From contig NC_007712.1 of the NCBI RefSeq assembly GCF_000010085.1, positions 930,001-994,000 of the forward strand: a stretch of 64,000 nucleotides of DNA. The letters are read 5' to 3'. Position numbers and translations under genes: made by a program. Position 1 is the stretch's first letter; every line of letters starts with the position of its first letter. This DNA is from Sodalis glossinidius str. 'morsitans'. GTDB lineage: Bacteria; Pseudomonadota; Gammaproteobacteria; Enterobacterales; Enterobacteriaceae. Under the pieces are notes generated by a model, which was given only the letters and a program-made list of their open reading frames with translations, did not search any database and was not told the origin of the DNA. This document shows, one piece after another, positions 1 through 8,478 of this stretch.

Positions 1-799
1 CAGGCTGACTGGCGCCTGGCTGCGCTACAGTCAAAAATTCATCACGCCGGACAACGTACAAAACGGAGTTGCGTTTTGGAACCAGAACGCCTTAGATCGC
101 GCCTGGCGTCAATACGGCGTGCCGCCCGAAATTATCGTCGGCATCATCGGCGTCGAGACACGCTGAGGACGGGTAATGGGCAGAACGCGCATTATCGATG
201 CGCTGGCGACGCTGGCTTTTGATTATCCGCGCCGCGGCGACTATTTCGCCGCCGAGCTGGAAACGTTTTTGCTGATGGCGCGCGATGAGGGCGATGATCC
301 GCTGGCGCTGCGCGGCTCCTTTGCCGGCGCCATGTGCTATGGGCAGTTTATGCCTTTTCTTTCAAACGTTATGCTGTGGATTTTGACGGCGATGGCCACA
401 TCAATCTCTGGGATCCCCAGGACGCTATCGGCAGCGTTGCCAACTATTTCCATGCCCACGACTGGGTGCCGGGCGGTAAGGTCGCGGTACCCGCCAACGG
501 TCAGGCGCCCTGGCTACAGAATGGCTATGATACCCGTTATACGCTGGTGACGCTCTCCACCGCGGGGCTGTCGCCCCTCGAGCCGCTTGGGGATGAACAG
601 CAGGCCAGCCTGCTGCGGCTGGATATCGGCACCCGCTATCAGTACTGGTACGGGCTACCCAACTTTTATGTCATTACCCGCTACAATCACAATCACAATA
701 CCCAATACCCAATACCCAATACCCAATACCCAATACCCAATACCCAATACGCCATGGCAACTGGGCAATGCGGTGAAGCAGGCACGGCTCGGCGGCTAG
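1..799 (+). pseudogene. mltB: mltB, membrane-bound lytic murein transglycosylase B, decayed and 5'-truncated by the window edge
   Basis: The three frames together give an almost continuous match to E. coli MltB, a peptidoglycan lytic transglycosylase (family knowledge). In the first frame the segment around the catalytic glutamate (GIIGVETR) is intact but is followed by an in-frame TGA at 164-166, where the family has Trp. Around 352-356 one base is lost in the codons for FMPSS, moving the reading to the frame that gives YAVDFDGDGHINLWDP and YWYGLPNFYVITRYNH. A 7-bp repeat expansion (701-749) then shifts the frame again before the C-terminal piece WQLGNAVKQARLGG ending at the TAG at 797-799. 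The start lies left of the window. With three independent lesions the gene cannot make the normal enzyme. Confidence 0.93.
701..749. repeat. 7-copy tandem heptanucleotide repeat CCCAATA inside mltB
   Basis: Seven perfect head-to-tail copies of CCCAATA run from 701 to 749, preceded by one degenerate copy. They sit exactly where functional MltB reads YNHSTHYAMAV. Because the unit is 7 bp, each copy gained or lost changes the reading frame. Confidence 0.97.
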
Positions 800-810
800 C
801 GGGACAGAAA

Positions 811-835
811 ACGGGCGCCTTGCGAAGGCGCCCGT
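811..835 (-). terminator. Rho-independent terminator of the amino-acid ABC transporter operon
   Basis: An 11-bp perfect stem (ACGGGCGCCTT/AAGGCGCCCGT) with a 3-nt loop. On the reverse strand it is followed by TTTT (807-810), so it would end transcripts coming from the reverse-strand permease gene. Confidence 0.8.
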
Positions 836-894
836 TGCGATCCCATAAACCGGCCGGAGGAGAAGGTTGGCTGCATCCACTGTCGTGAACGCCA

Positions 895-1554
895 TTATTC
901 GTAGCGGCGGAAATAGACCTCAAGACGATTTTGCACTTTGCTGAGCACCGTACTGAACAGCAGATAAATTGCCGCCGCTTCGATATAAAGAATTAACGGC
1001 TCATAGGTCACTGACACAATGCGTTGCGCGGCCAGAAACATTTCCGGCACAGTAATCACCGCCGCCAGCGATGTGTCTTTTATCAACGAGATAAACGAAT
1101 TGGCCAGAGGAGGTATAGAAACAAATACCGACTGGGGCAAAATAACCCTGCGCATCGCCTGAGTTGAATTCATCCCGATAGCCCAGGCGGCTTCCCATTG
1201 TGCCTTGGGCACCGAAACAATAGCGCCGCGGATGATTTCCGAGCCATAAGCGCCGACGCTCAAGGTAAATCCAATAAGCGCCGCTGGAAAAGCGTCGAGG
1301 GTGACGCCTGCGCTCGGCAGACCATAGAAAATCAAAAACAGCTGCACCAGCAGCGGTGTTCCCCGGATAACCCAGACATAAAAATCAGCGATCCCTTTCA
1401 GCGGTTGCGGGCCATACAAACGAACCAGCGCCACCAGAAACCCCAGCACCAGGCCGCCGACAAATGACAGCAGAGCCAGCGGCAGGGTAAACATTAGCCC
1501 GGCTGTAAACAAACGCCAAAAGGAGTCGTACATCAATTGCAGCCATGGCGGCAT
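895..1554 (-). CDS. Polar amino-acid ABC transporter, inner-membrane permease (HisM/TcyL family)
   Basis: This 219-residue hydrophobic protein has the polar-amino-acid permease layout: a periplasmic N-terminus, several membrane spans, and the EAA loop that contacts the ATPase (around residues 140-165, QWEAAWAIGMNSTQAMRRVILPQ). The motif VIRGTPLLVQLF is typical of the glutamate/cystine/histidine permease family. It lies 21 nt downstream of the binding-protein gene and clearly forms one operon with it. Substrate cannot be read from the sequence; cystine or another polar amino acid is plausible. No ATP-binding subunit gene follows; the next thing downstream is a terminator and decayed mltB, so the ATPase must be encoded elsewhere or be lost. 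Confidence 0.9.
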   Translation of the reverse strand: MPPWLQLMYDSFWRLFTAGLMFTLPLALLSFVGGLVLGFLVALVRLYGPQPLKGIADFYVWVIRGTPLLVQLFLIFYGLPSAGVTLDAFPAALIGFTLSVGAYGSEIIRGAIVSVPKAQWEAAWAIGMNSTQAMRRVILPQSVFVSIPPLANSFISLIKDTSLAAVITVPEMFLAAQRIVSVTYEPLILYIEAAAIYLLFSTVLSKVQNRLEVYFRRYE

Positions 1555-1575
1555 CGGTGTGACTCCCGAAAAAAA

Positions 1576-2346
1576 TTACTGAGAAACGTCCTGGCCGAAA
1601 TAGCGCAGCGAAATAGTTTTATACGTGCCGTCGACTTTAATTTCATCCAGGGCTTTATTAATGGCGTCCACCAGCGCGGTTTGGTTTTTACGCACTAAAA
1701 TGCCTGACGGCGCATTGGCGGGTTCAGAAGCGGCGACTTTCACTTTGACATTCGGCTGGTGTTTTTTGAAATCCAGGAACGACAAATTATCATTGAACGT
1801 AGCGGCCGCGCGGCCGGTTATAACCAGACCGATCGATTGCGTAAAGCTATCAGTCGGCACTATATCGGCGCCATATTTGCTGGCAAGCTGGGAATAATTG
1901 CTGGTCAGACTTTGCGCGGATTTCTGGCCTTTCAGATCGCTGAAGTTTTTAATCGTGGTATTGTCGTCGCGGGTTATCAACACCACCTTGGAATCGATAT
2001 AAGGCTTGGAGAAATCATATTTCGCCTGTCGCTCCGGCGTAATGCCTACCTGATTAATTACCGCGTCGTAACGTTTACCGTCCAGACCGGCAATGAGACC
2101 GTCCCAGCGACCTTCGATAAACTTGGCCTTGACGCCCAGCTTCTGAGCCACTGCGCGGCCCAGGTCAACATCGAAGCCGACCAGTTTGTCGATCTCATCG
2201 TGAAAAGTGTAGGGCGCATAAGTTCCTTCGGTACCGAAGGTAATGGTACCAGAGGATTTAATGGCCGCCAAATCGTCGGCGGCCACTGCCTGCGCTGCGG
2301 TAAATGCGAGGGTACTGAATAACAGTGCCAAAGTTATTTTTTTCAT
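1576..2346 (-). CDS. Polar amino-acid ABC transporter, periplasmic substrate-binding protein
   Basis: 256 residues of the SBP_bac_3 family. Residues 1-22 form a Sec signal peptide ending AQAVAA. The mature protein opens with the family hallmarks GTITFGTEGTYAPYTFHD and GFDVDLGRAVAQKLGVKAKF, then WDGLIAGLDGKRYDAVINQVGIT, where such proteins bind the alpha-carboxyl and alpha-amino groups of an amino acid. It would capture the ligand in the periplasm and deliver it to the permease encoded immediately downstream. The sequence recalls cystine/polar amino-acid binders (FliY/TcyJ-like), but the side-chain pocket cannot be assigned by eye. Confidence 0.9.
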   Translation of the reverse strand: MKKITLALLFSTLAFTAAQAVAADDLAAIKSSGTITFGTEGTYAPYTFHDEIDKLVGFDVDLGRAVAQKLGVKAKFIEGRWDGLIAGLDGKRYDAVINQVGITPERQAKYDFSKPYIDSKVVLITRDDNTTIKNFSDLKGQKSAQSLTSNYSQLASKYGADIVPTDSFTQSIGLVITGRAAATFNDNLSFLDFKKHQPNVKVKVAASEPANAPSGILVRKNQTALVDAINKALDEIKVDGTYKTISLRYFGQDVSQ

Positions 2347-2632
2347 GATTATTCCTGAAAAGACCGTGAAGAGAGGCGAATATCGCTTCGAGAGCCGGCA
2401 ATGCTAAACTATTTTACTTTCAGGGCTAAAGCATTTTATGTCATTAGTCATTGCGTTTAGTTATACAATCTCCGTACGTTTGCAACTGTAGTGCATAGCG
2501 TGAATCGTGACAAGGGCGCGCGTAGCGGCAGCCCGCAGGCTAAAGTTGGAATACGTCCTTCATAAACACCTATTGACAGCCGGGCCGCCCTGTCTGCACG
2601 ATCGCGGTAGGTCGATAGGGGCTCAGGATAAA

Positions 2633-3126
2633 ATGATAATAAACGACAGCGAACTCTATGTGCTCAGCGCGCGGCTGGGCGCGGCGCTCAAACGGGACAA
2701 CACATTCATTACCTGCGCCGAGTCGTGCACCGGCGGTTGGGTTGCCAGACCATTACCGATGTTTCCGGCAGCGCTGGCTGGTTCGAGCGCGGCTTTGTTA
2801 CTTACGGCAATCAGGCAAAAATCGATCTGCTCGGCGTGCAGCCCAAAACACTTGAGCAGCACGGTGCGGTAAGCGACACGGTCGTGCTGGAGATGGTTTC
2901 CGGCGCGCTTCGCGCCGCGTCCGCCGACTATGCGGTGGCGATAAGCGGTATTGCCGGCCCCGACGGCGGCACGATCGAAAAACCGGTCGGTGCGGTCTGG
3001 TTCGGCTTCGCCGCTGCAAACGGGGAGCCTTTTTCCCAGCTTATGCATTTCGAGGGCGATAGGGAGGCAGTACGTCGTCAGGCGGTGCATTTCGCGCTGA
3101 CCACGCTGCTTGCCACTTTTCTCTAA
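2633..3126 (+). pseudogene. pncC: pncC (ygaD), nicotinamide-nucleotide amidase, frameshifted
   Basis: PncC deamidates nicotinamide mononucleotide in the pyridine-nucleotide salvage cycle. From the ATG at 2633 the reading gives MIINDSELYVLSARLG and the motif TCAESCTGGWVA, then falls out of frame near 2746-2752, where one base is missing from the codons before ITDVSG. The +1 frame continues with the rest of the family, including AWFERGFVTYGNQAK, VAISGIAGPDGG and EKPVGAVWFGFA, to the stop at 3124-3126. Apart from the single-base deletion the gene is complete, so the loss looks recent. Position directly upstream of recA matches enterobacterial order. Confidence 0.92.
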
Positions 3127-3134
3127 AAATCCGC

Positions 3135-3162
3135 TTGATACTGTACAATTATACAGTATAAT
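3135..3162 (+). promoter_or_regulatory. recA promoter with LexA (SOS) box
   Basis: A -35 TTGATA (3135-3140) and -10 TATAAT (3157-3162) are separated by 16 bp. The spacer is filled by the LexA operator CTGTACAATTATACAG (3141-3156), a close match to the CTG-N10-CAG consensus. LexA bound here would block RNA polymerase directly, so recA should be SOS-inducible. Confidence 0.95.
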
Positions 3163-3238
3163 TAGCACTGAGTACCGCCGGTACATATCGTTGGCGAAAG
3201 AGGGTGGCGATGTCGCTCCCCGCTTGATAGGAGTTGAA

Positions 3239-4306
3239 ATGGCTATTGATGAGAATAAACAAAAGGCGTTAGCGGCAGCACTGGGCCAGATTGAAAAGCA
3301 ATTCGGCAAGGGCTCGATCATGCGTCTGGGTGAAGATCGCTCCATGGATGTTGAAACGATCTCCACAGGTTCTCTGTCTCTGGATATAGCGTTGGGCGCC
3401 GGTGGGCTTCCCATGGGCCGCATCGTCGAAATCTACGGCCCGGAATCATCGGGTAAAACGACCCTGACCCTGCAGGTCATCGCCGCGGCGCAGCGTGAAG
3501 TCAAAACCTGCGCCTTTATCGATGCTGAACACGCCCTGGATCCCATCTATGCCAAAAAGCTGGGCGTCGATATCGACAATCTGCTGTGCTCCCAGCCGGA
3601 TACCGGCGAACAGGCGCTGGAAATCTGTGACGCCTTGACCCGCTCCGGCGCGGTAGACGTCATCATCGTCGACTCCGTGGCAGCGCTGACGCCGAAAGCA
3701 GAAATCGAGGGCGAAATCGGCGATTCCCATATGGGGCTGGCCGCCCGTATGATGAGCCAGGCGATGCGGAAACTGGCGGGCAACCTGAAAAACGCCAACA
3801 CACTCCTGATTTTCATCAACCAGATCCGTATGAAGATCGGCGTCATGTTCGGCAATCCGGAAACCACCACCGGCGGTAATGCGCTTAAGTTTTACGCGTC
3901 GGTTCGCCTGGATATCCGTCGTATCGGCTCGGTAAAAGAAGGCGATGTGGTGGTGGGCAGTGAAACCCGCGTCAAAGTCGTGAAGAACAAAGTTGCCGCG
4001 CCGTTTAAACAGGCCGAATTCCAGATCATGTACGGCGAAGGTATCAATATTCGCGGTGAATTGGTTGATTTGGGCGTCAAGCACAAGCTAATTGAGAAAG
4101 CCGGCGCCTGGTACAGCTACAACGGCGAGAAGATCGGCCAGGGCAAAGCCAATGCCTGCAGCTTCTTGAAGGATCATCCCGAGGTGGCGGCTGAGCTGGA
4201 CAAAAAGCTGCGCGACATGTTGCTGCACAGCGCTGAAGGCAACAGCCTGGTCAGCGACGTGGAAAGTGAGGATGAAGGCGCTAGCGAGAGCAATGAAGAG
4301 TTTTAA
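3239..4306 (+). CDS. recA: Recombinase RecA
   Basis: A 355-residue RecA, the usual length for the family. It forms filaments on single-stranded DNA, drives homologous strand exchange and stimulates LexA self-cleavage. The Walker A motif GPESSGKTT lies at 67-75, with VIIVDSVAAL as Walker B and FINQIRMKIGVMFGNPETTTGGNALKFYAS (loop 2 region) downstream, split only by family variation. The C-terminus is acidic (DVESEDEGASESNEEF), as in enterobacteria. The start at 3239 is preceded by TAGGAG; the open frame continues upstream to 3110 but that part overlaps pncC and the SOS promoter and is not coding. Intact recA contrasts with its ruined neighbours pncC and recX. Confidence 0.98.
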   Translation: MAIDENKQKALAAALGQIEKQFGKGSIMRLGEDRSMDVETISTGSLSLDIALGAGGLPMGRIVEIYGPESSGKTTLTLQVIAAAQREVKTCAFIDAEHALDPIYAKKLGVDIDNLLCSQPDTGEQALEICDALTRSGAVDVIIVDSVAALTPKAEIEGEIGDSHMGLAARMMSQAMRKLAGNLKNANTLLIFINQIRMKIGVMFGNPETTTGGNALKFYASVRLDIRRIGSVKEGDVVVGSETRVKVVKNKVAAPFKQAEFQIMYGEGINIRGELVDLGVKHKLIEKAGAWYSYNGEKIGQGKANACSFLKDHPEVAAELDKKLRDMLLHSAEGNSLVSDVESEDEGASESNEEF

Positions 4307-4319
4307 CCTACCGGCAGTG

Positions 4320-4806
4320 AAAACGGCGGTTCCGGCCGCGACGCGAGGTCGCTGACGCGGTGGCCTTCCTTCTTGACCGGGCTTGGGGCTATTGTCCCGC
4401 CGCGATCACAGCGAAGCCGGGCTGCAGCGTAAGCTGGCGATACCGCCGGTTGCGCGCCGCCGCTTTCGTGAGCGTCCGGACGCGCAACCCGTGCAGGCGG
4501 TAAGCCAGGAAGAGATTAACCAGGCTCACCTACTGTCACGAGCATGACTGGCTTGACGACGGGCGTTTTGCCCGGCGATATGTCAGCCGGCGTAGTAAAC
4601 AAGGCTATGGCGAACAGCGTATCCGCATGGAGCTGTTGCAAAAAGGCATCGACAGGGATGATATCGATGCGGCCTTCGCCGTAGCGGTAAAAAAGTTCGG
4701 TCAGCCGCTGCCGGACGCGCCGCAGATCAAAATCAAACTACAGCGTTATCTTCTCTCCCGTGGCTTTTCCTTCGACGAAATCTGCTCTATTTATACAAAT
4801 TTATAA
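4320..4806 (+). pseudogene. recX: recX, RecA regulatory protein, heavily decayed
   Basis: RecX normally restrains RecA filament extension. Remnants are scattered over several frames: LDRA, then LLSRRDHSEAGLQRKLA in a different frame, then HEHDWLDDGRFARRYVSRRS, QGYGEQRIRMELLQKGI, VAVKKFGQPLPD and LQRYLLSRGFSFDEI, ending at TAA 4804-4806. Frameshifts lie near 4380 and 4530, and part of the central repeat (the segment that reads ALARDQATRKYG in E. coli) is shortened. No single frame gives a usable protein. The exact 5' limit is uncertain. Confidence 0.88.
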
Positions 4807-4949
4807 ATAGATGGTGTGCGGGATTTTACTTCGCACCAAAGAAAATTTATCTTATTCCCACTTTTTACGATCCTGAACGCTACTAGAGCGCCTTACAACT
4901 GCGCTATTCTGTTCGAGATTCGATCTTTTTGCATGATTCCGGGACAACT

Positions 4950-7577
4950 ATGAGCAAGAGCACCGCTGAGATCCGTCAGGCGTTTCTCGATTTTTTCCAT
5001 AGCAAGGGACATCAGGTGGTGGCGAGCAGTTCACTGGTGCCTGATAACGATCCAACATTGCTGTTTACCAACGCCGGCATGAACCAGTTCAAGGATGTGT
5101 TCCTGGGCCTGGATAACCGTTTCTATCGGCGCGCCACCACGTCACAGCGCTGCGTGCGTGCAGGCGGCAAGCACAACGATTTGGAAAATGTCGGCTACAC
5201 GGCGCGCCACCACACCTTTTTTGAGATGCTGGGGAATTTCAGCTTCGGCGACTATTTCAAACATGACGCTATCCGGTTCGCCTGGGAACTGTTGACGGGG
5301 GAACACTGGTTCAACCTGCCCAAAGAAAAGCTTTGGGTCACGGTGTATGCCACCGATGATGAAGCCTACAACATCTGGGCCAGCGAAGTGGGGATCCCCG
5401 CCGAGCGCATTATCCGCATCGGCGATAATAAAGGCAGCGCCTATGCCTCCGATAATTTCTGGCAAATGGGCGATACCGGCCCCTGCGGTCCCTGCTCGGA
5501 AATCTTCTACGATCACGGCGAGCATATTTGGGGCGGTCCCCCGGGAAGCCCGGAGGAAGATGGCGATCGCTACATTGAGATCTGGAACCTGGTGTTTATG
5601 CAGTTTAACCGCCAGGCCGACGGTACTCTGCTGCCGCTGCCGAAACCCTCAGTGGATACTGGCATGGGGCTGGAGCGTATTGCGGCGGTATTGCAACATG
5701 TCAACTCAAACTATGATATCGATCTGTTCAAGACGCTTATCGCAGCCGCGGCAGAAGCAACGGGCGCCAGCGATCCCGACAGCAAATCGCTGCGGGTTAT
5801 CGCTGATCATATACGCTCGTGTGTCTTCCTGGTCAGCGATGGCGTCGTGCCATCCAACGAGGGCAGGGGCTATGTCCTGCGCCGCATCATCCGCCGGGCG
5901 ATTCGTCATGGCAATATGCTGGGCGCCAGCGACACCTTTTTCTACAAGCTGGTCGCGCCGCTCATCGACGTGATGGGCAGCGCCGCCAGCCAGCTGCAGC
6001 CGCAACAGGCAATGGTAGAACAGGTGCTGCGCGCCGAAGAAGAGCAGTTCGCCCGCACGTTGGAACGCGGTCTGACGCTGCTGGACGATGAGCTGGCCAA
6101 ACTGACCGGCGATACGCTCGACGGCGAAACCGCCTTCCGTCTTTACGATACTTACGGTTTCTCGCTGGATTTGACCGCCGACGTCTGTCGTGAACGCAAC
6201 CTGCGCGTCGATGAGGCGGGTTTTGAGCGCGCCATGGAGGCGCAGCGCAAACGCGCCCGTGAGTCGAGCGGTTTTGGCGCTGACTATAATAGTTTGCTGC
6301 GCGTGGATGAAACCACCCGCTTCTTCGGTTATGAACACCTTGAGCATCAGGGACGGGTGACCGCGCTGTTCCGCGATGGCCAGCTGGTGGGCGTCATTCG
6401 CCAGGGAGAAGAGGCGGTGGTCGTACTCGACGAGACGCCGTTTTATGGTGAATCGGGCGGTCAGGTGGGCGATCGGGGGGTATTGAAAGCGGCCTCCGGG
6501 GTGTTCGAGGTGGCGGATACGCAGAAATACGGCAAGGCCTTCGGGCATCAGGGCAAGCTCAGCTACGGTGAACTGAAACTGGGCGCGCAGGTCACCGCAC
6601 AGGTGGATAGCGCACGCCGCGAGCGCATTCGCCTGAACCATTCCGCCACCCATTTGCTGCATGCGGCGTTGCGTCAGGTGCTGGGCGATCACGTCGGGCA
6701 GAAAGGATCGCTGGTAAACGACCACTACCTGCGTTTCGATTTCTCCCATAATGAAGCCATGAAACCCGAACAAATCCGTCGGGTAGAAGAGATTGTCAAT
6801 GAGCAGATCCGGTGCAATCTGCCCATCCAAACCGACATCATGGCGCTGGAAGACGCCCGTAACAAAGGGGCTATGGCGCTGTTCGGCGAGAAATACGAGG
6901 CGCAGGTCAGGGTGTTGAGCATGGGGGATTTCTCCACCGAATTGTGCGGCGGTACCCACGCCAGCCGTACCGGCGATATCGGTCTGTTCCGCATCATTGC
7001 TGAATCCGGCACTGCCGCCGGTATCCGCCGCATCGAAGCGGTCACCGGTGAAGAGGCGCTGGCGTCGCTACATCAGCAAAGCGATCTGGTGCAGCACATA
7101 GCCCAGTTGGTGAAAGGCGATAGCCAAACGCTGGTGGACAAGGTGCGGGCGCTGCAGGAGCGTTCCCGACAGCTGGAAAAAGACCTTCAGCAGTTGAAGA
7201 ACCAACAGGCGGCACAGGAAAGCGCCTCGCTCGGCCGCAACGTGCGCGACATCAACGGCGTCAAGGTTCTGGTGAGACAGCTGGACAGTGCCGAACCGAA
7301 AATGCTGCGTACCATGGTGGATGATCTGAAAAACCAGTTGGGGTCGGCGGTTATCATTCTTGCCACGGTGGCGGAGGGGAAGGTCAGCCTGATAGCCGGC
7401 GTGACCAAAGATTTGACCGATCGGGTCAAAGCAGGTGACATCGTCGGTCATCTCGCACAGCAGGTAGGGGGAAAAGGCGGTGGACGCCCCGATCTGGCGC
7501 AGGCGGGTGGCAGCGATATCGCCGCTTTGCCGGCCGCGTTGGCAAGTGTAGATGCGATGCTGGCCGCAAAACTCTGA
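4950..7577 (+). CDS. alaS: Alanyl-tRNA synthetase
   Basis: An 875-residue class II synthetase that charges tRNA-Ala. The start MSKSTAEIRQAFLDFF at 4950 matches the enterobacterial N-terminus; an in-frame ATG 21 nt upstream has no homologous residues behind it. Recognisable parts are the catalytic core (motif 2 region TTSQRCVRAGGKHNDLENVG, motif 3 region GMGLERIAAVLQ), the editing domain (NHSATHLLHAALR and CGGTHA, which hold the metal-binding His and Cys residues), and the C-terminal oligomerisation/DHHA1 segment (QQVGGKGGGRPDLAQAGG). Full length, no lesions. It is followed by its own terminator and then csrA. Confidence 0.98.
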   Translation: MSKSTAEIRQAFLDFFHSKGHQVVASSSLVPDNDPTLLFTNAGMNQFKDVFLGLDNRFYRRATTSQRCVRAGGKHNDLENVGYTARHHTFFEMLGNFSFGDYFKHDAIRFAWELLTGEHWFNLPKEKLWVTVYATDDEAYNIWASEVGIPAERIIRIGDNKGSAYASDNFWQMGDTGPCGPCSEIFYDHGEHIWGGPPGSPEEDGDRYIEIWNLVFMQFNRQADGTLLPLPKPSVDTGMGLERIAAVLQHVNSNYDIDLFKTLIAAAAEATGASDPDSKSLRVIADHIRSCVFLVSDGVVPSNEGRGYVLRRIIRRAIRHGNMLGASDTFFYKLVAPLIDVMGSAASQLQPQQAMVEQVLRAEEEQFARTLERGLTLLDDELAKLTGDTLDGETAFRLYDTYGFSLDLTADVCRERNLRVDEAGFERAMEAQRKRARESSGFGADYNSLLRVDETTRFFGYEHLEHQGRVTALFRDGQLVGVIRQGEEAVVVLDETPFYGESGGQVGDRGVLKAASGVFEVADTQKYGKAFGHQGKLSYGELKLGAQVTAQVDSARRERIRLNHSATHLLHAALRQVLGDHVGQKGSLVNDHYLRFDFSHNEAMKPEQIRRVEEIVNEQIRCNLPIQTDIMALEDARNKGAMALFGEKYEAQVRVLSMGDFSTELCGGTHASRTGDIGLFRIIAESGTAAGIRRIEAVTGEEALASLHQQSDLVQHIAQLVKGDSQTLVDKVRALQERSRQLEKDLQQLKNQQAAQESASLGRNVRDINGVKVLVRQLDSAEPKMLRTMVDDLKNQLGSAVIILATVAEGKVSLIAGVTKDLTDRVKAGDIVGHLAQQVGGKGGGRPDLAQAGGSDIAALPAALASVDAMLAAKL

Positions 7578-7600
7578 GTAGAATAAGAATACGTTATAAT

Positions 7601-7634
7601 AAACACCCTAACTTTCTGTTAAGTTAGGGTGTTT
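7601..7634 (+). terminator. Terminator after alaS
   Basis: A 14-bp perfect inverted repeat (AAACACCCTAACTT / AAGTTAGGGTGTTT) with a 6-nt loop. Both arms are flanked by A/T runs, so it could work in either direction; it most plausibly ends alaS transcription. Confidence 0.85.
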
Positions 7635-7831
7635 CAATACATACTCTTTCGGGAAACAAAAGTTAGGCGCGAAGCTGGTCATATCGACTAAACTTATACC
7701 AGATATGGAAAGCGCCCGGCCGGCCGGCGTGTGTCACATGCATGCTGCACGGCTTACGCTTTCACGGTATATGATGGATAGTGGCGGGAAACTGAGAGAC
7801 CCGACTCTTTTAATCTTTCAAGGAGCAAAGA

Positions 7832-8017
7832 ATGCTTATTCTGACTCGTCGAGTTGGTGAAACCCTCATGATTGGCGATGAGGTTACGGTTACTGTTTTA
7901 GGCGTCAAAGGCAACCAAGTCCGTATCGGTGTTAATGCTCCTAAAGAAGTTTCTGTGCACCGCGAAGAAATATACCAGCGTATCCAGGCTGAGAAGTCAC
8001 AACAGACTCCTTACTGA
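7832..8017 (+). CDS. csrA: Carbon storage regulator CsrA
   Basis: A 61-residue RNA-binding dimer that differs from E. coli CsrA only near the extreme C-terminus. It binds GGA-containing loops in mRNA leaders, repressing glycogen synthesis and biofilm genes and affecting motility and, in relatives, SPI-1 T3SS expression. MLILTRRVGETLMIGD and VGVN-type core residues (RIGVNAPKEVSVHREEIY) include the RNA-binding Leu4 and Arg44. The start is preceded by a strong AAGGAG. Its leader has several GGA/AGGA sites compatible with autoregulation, though this is inferred. Confidence 0.98.
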   Translation: MLILTRRVGETLMIGDEVTVTVLGVKGNQVRIGVNAPKEVSVHREEIYQRIQAEKSQQTPY

Positions 8018-8028
8018 TCCTTTTTCAG

Positions 8029-8050
8029 CGCCTTGCCCCAGGCGAGGCGC
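8029..8050 (+). terminator. Possible hairpin terminator after csrA
   Basis: A 10-bp stem (GCGCCTTGCC / GGCGAGGCGC, one G-T pair) starts 11 nt after the csrA stop. There is no clear U-run, so termination is only a guess. Confidence 0.35.
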
Positions 8051-8207
8051 AGCCCCTTGGATAATTCCATTATCAGCGCCTTCCTATTCCTGCTTTTTGT
8101 TTCCTTTCCCAAATCTTTAAAAGACGGTTAATTTACCGCTATTTAGCTGCCTATATGCGCAAGCTGCATGGGAATTGCGCAATCGCTTCCCGGGGGGCAA
8201 AAAAGGT

Positions 8208-8235
8208 TTGACTTATCAAGCCCAGAAAGTAATAT
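8208..8235 (+). promoter_or_regulatory. Promoter of the serV-argV tRNA unit
   Basis: TTGACT (8208-8213) and TAATAT (8230-8235) are 16 bp apart and lie about 40 nt upstream of the tRNA-Ser gene, the right place for a strong stable-RNA promoter. The C-rich tract after -10 is not a clean GC discriminator. Confidence 0.7.
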
Positions 8236-8276
8236 GTTCGCCACGCAGTGCCGATGAGCTTCAACAACGGCGCGTA

Positions 8277-8369
8277 GGTGAGGTGGCCGAGAGGCTGAAG
8301 GCGCTCCCCTGCTAAGGGAGTATACGGTCAAAAGCTGTATCGAGGGTTCGAATCCCTCCCTCACCGCCA
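8277..8369 (+). tRNA. serV: tRNA-Ser, anticodon GCU
   Basis: A 93-nt class II tRNA with the long variable arm of serine tRNAs, encoded CCA, and anticodon GCT within CCCCTGCTAAGGGG. It differs only slightly from E. coli serV and sits in the same place after csrA. Confidence 0.97.
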
Positions 8370-8377
8370 TTTACACT

Positions 8378-8454
8378 GCATCCGTAGCTCAGCTGGATAG
8401 AGTACTCGGCTACGAACCGAGCGGTCGGAGGTTCGAATCCTCCCGGATGCACCA
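8378..8454 (+). tRNA. argV: tRNA-Arg, anticodon ACG
   Basis: A 77-nt tRNA with anticodon ACG (read ICG after editing) in GGCTACGAACC, T-arm GGTTCGAATCC and encoded CCA. E. coli has four tandem copies at this site (argVYZQ); only one is present here, in the same order after serV. Confidence 0.97.
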
Positions 8455-8478
8455 TTTCCAACGCATTGCCTCCCTCAT

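Noticed and set aside
701..749. Tandem repeats as a possible CRISPR array
   Set aside because: Units are 7 bp, contiguous and without spacers; no cas genes nearby.
3446..4084. Reverse-strand open frame of 212 codons inside recA
   Set aside because: Antisense shadow of a GC-rich conserved gene; no independent evidence.
5706..6959. A 417-codon reverse-strand open frame antisense to alaS
   Set aside because: It mirrors the codon pattern of alaS, has no ribosome site or recognisable domain, and alaS is complete on the other strand.
8143..8370. Reverse-strand frame beginning MAVREGFEPS over tRNA-Ser
   Set aside because: A well-known false protein produced by translating the 3' end of a serine tRNA backwards.
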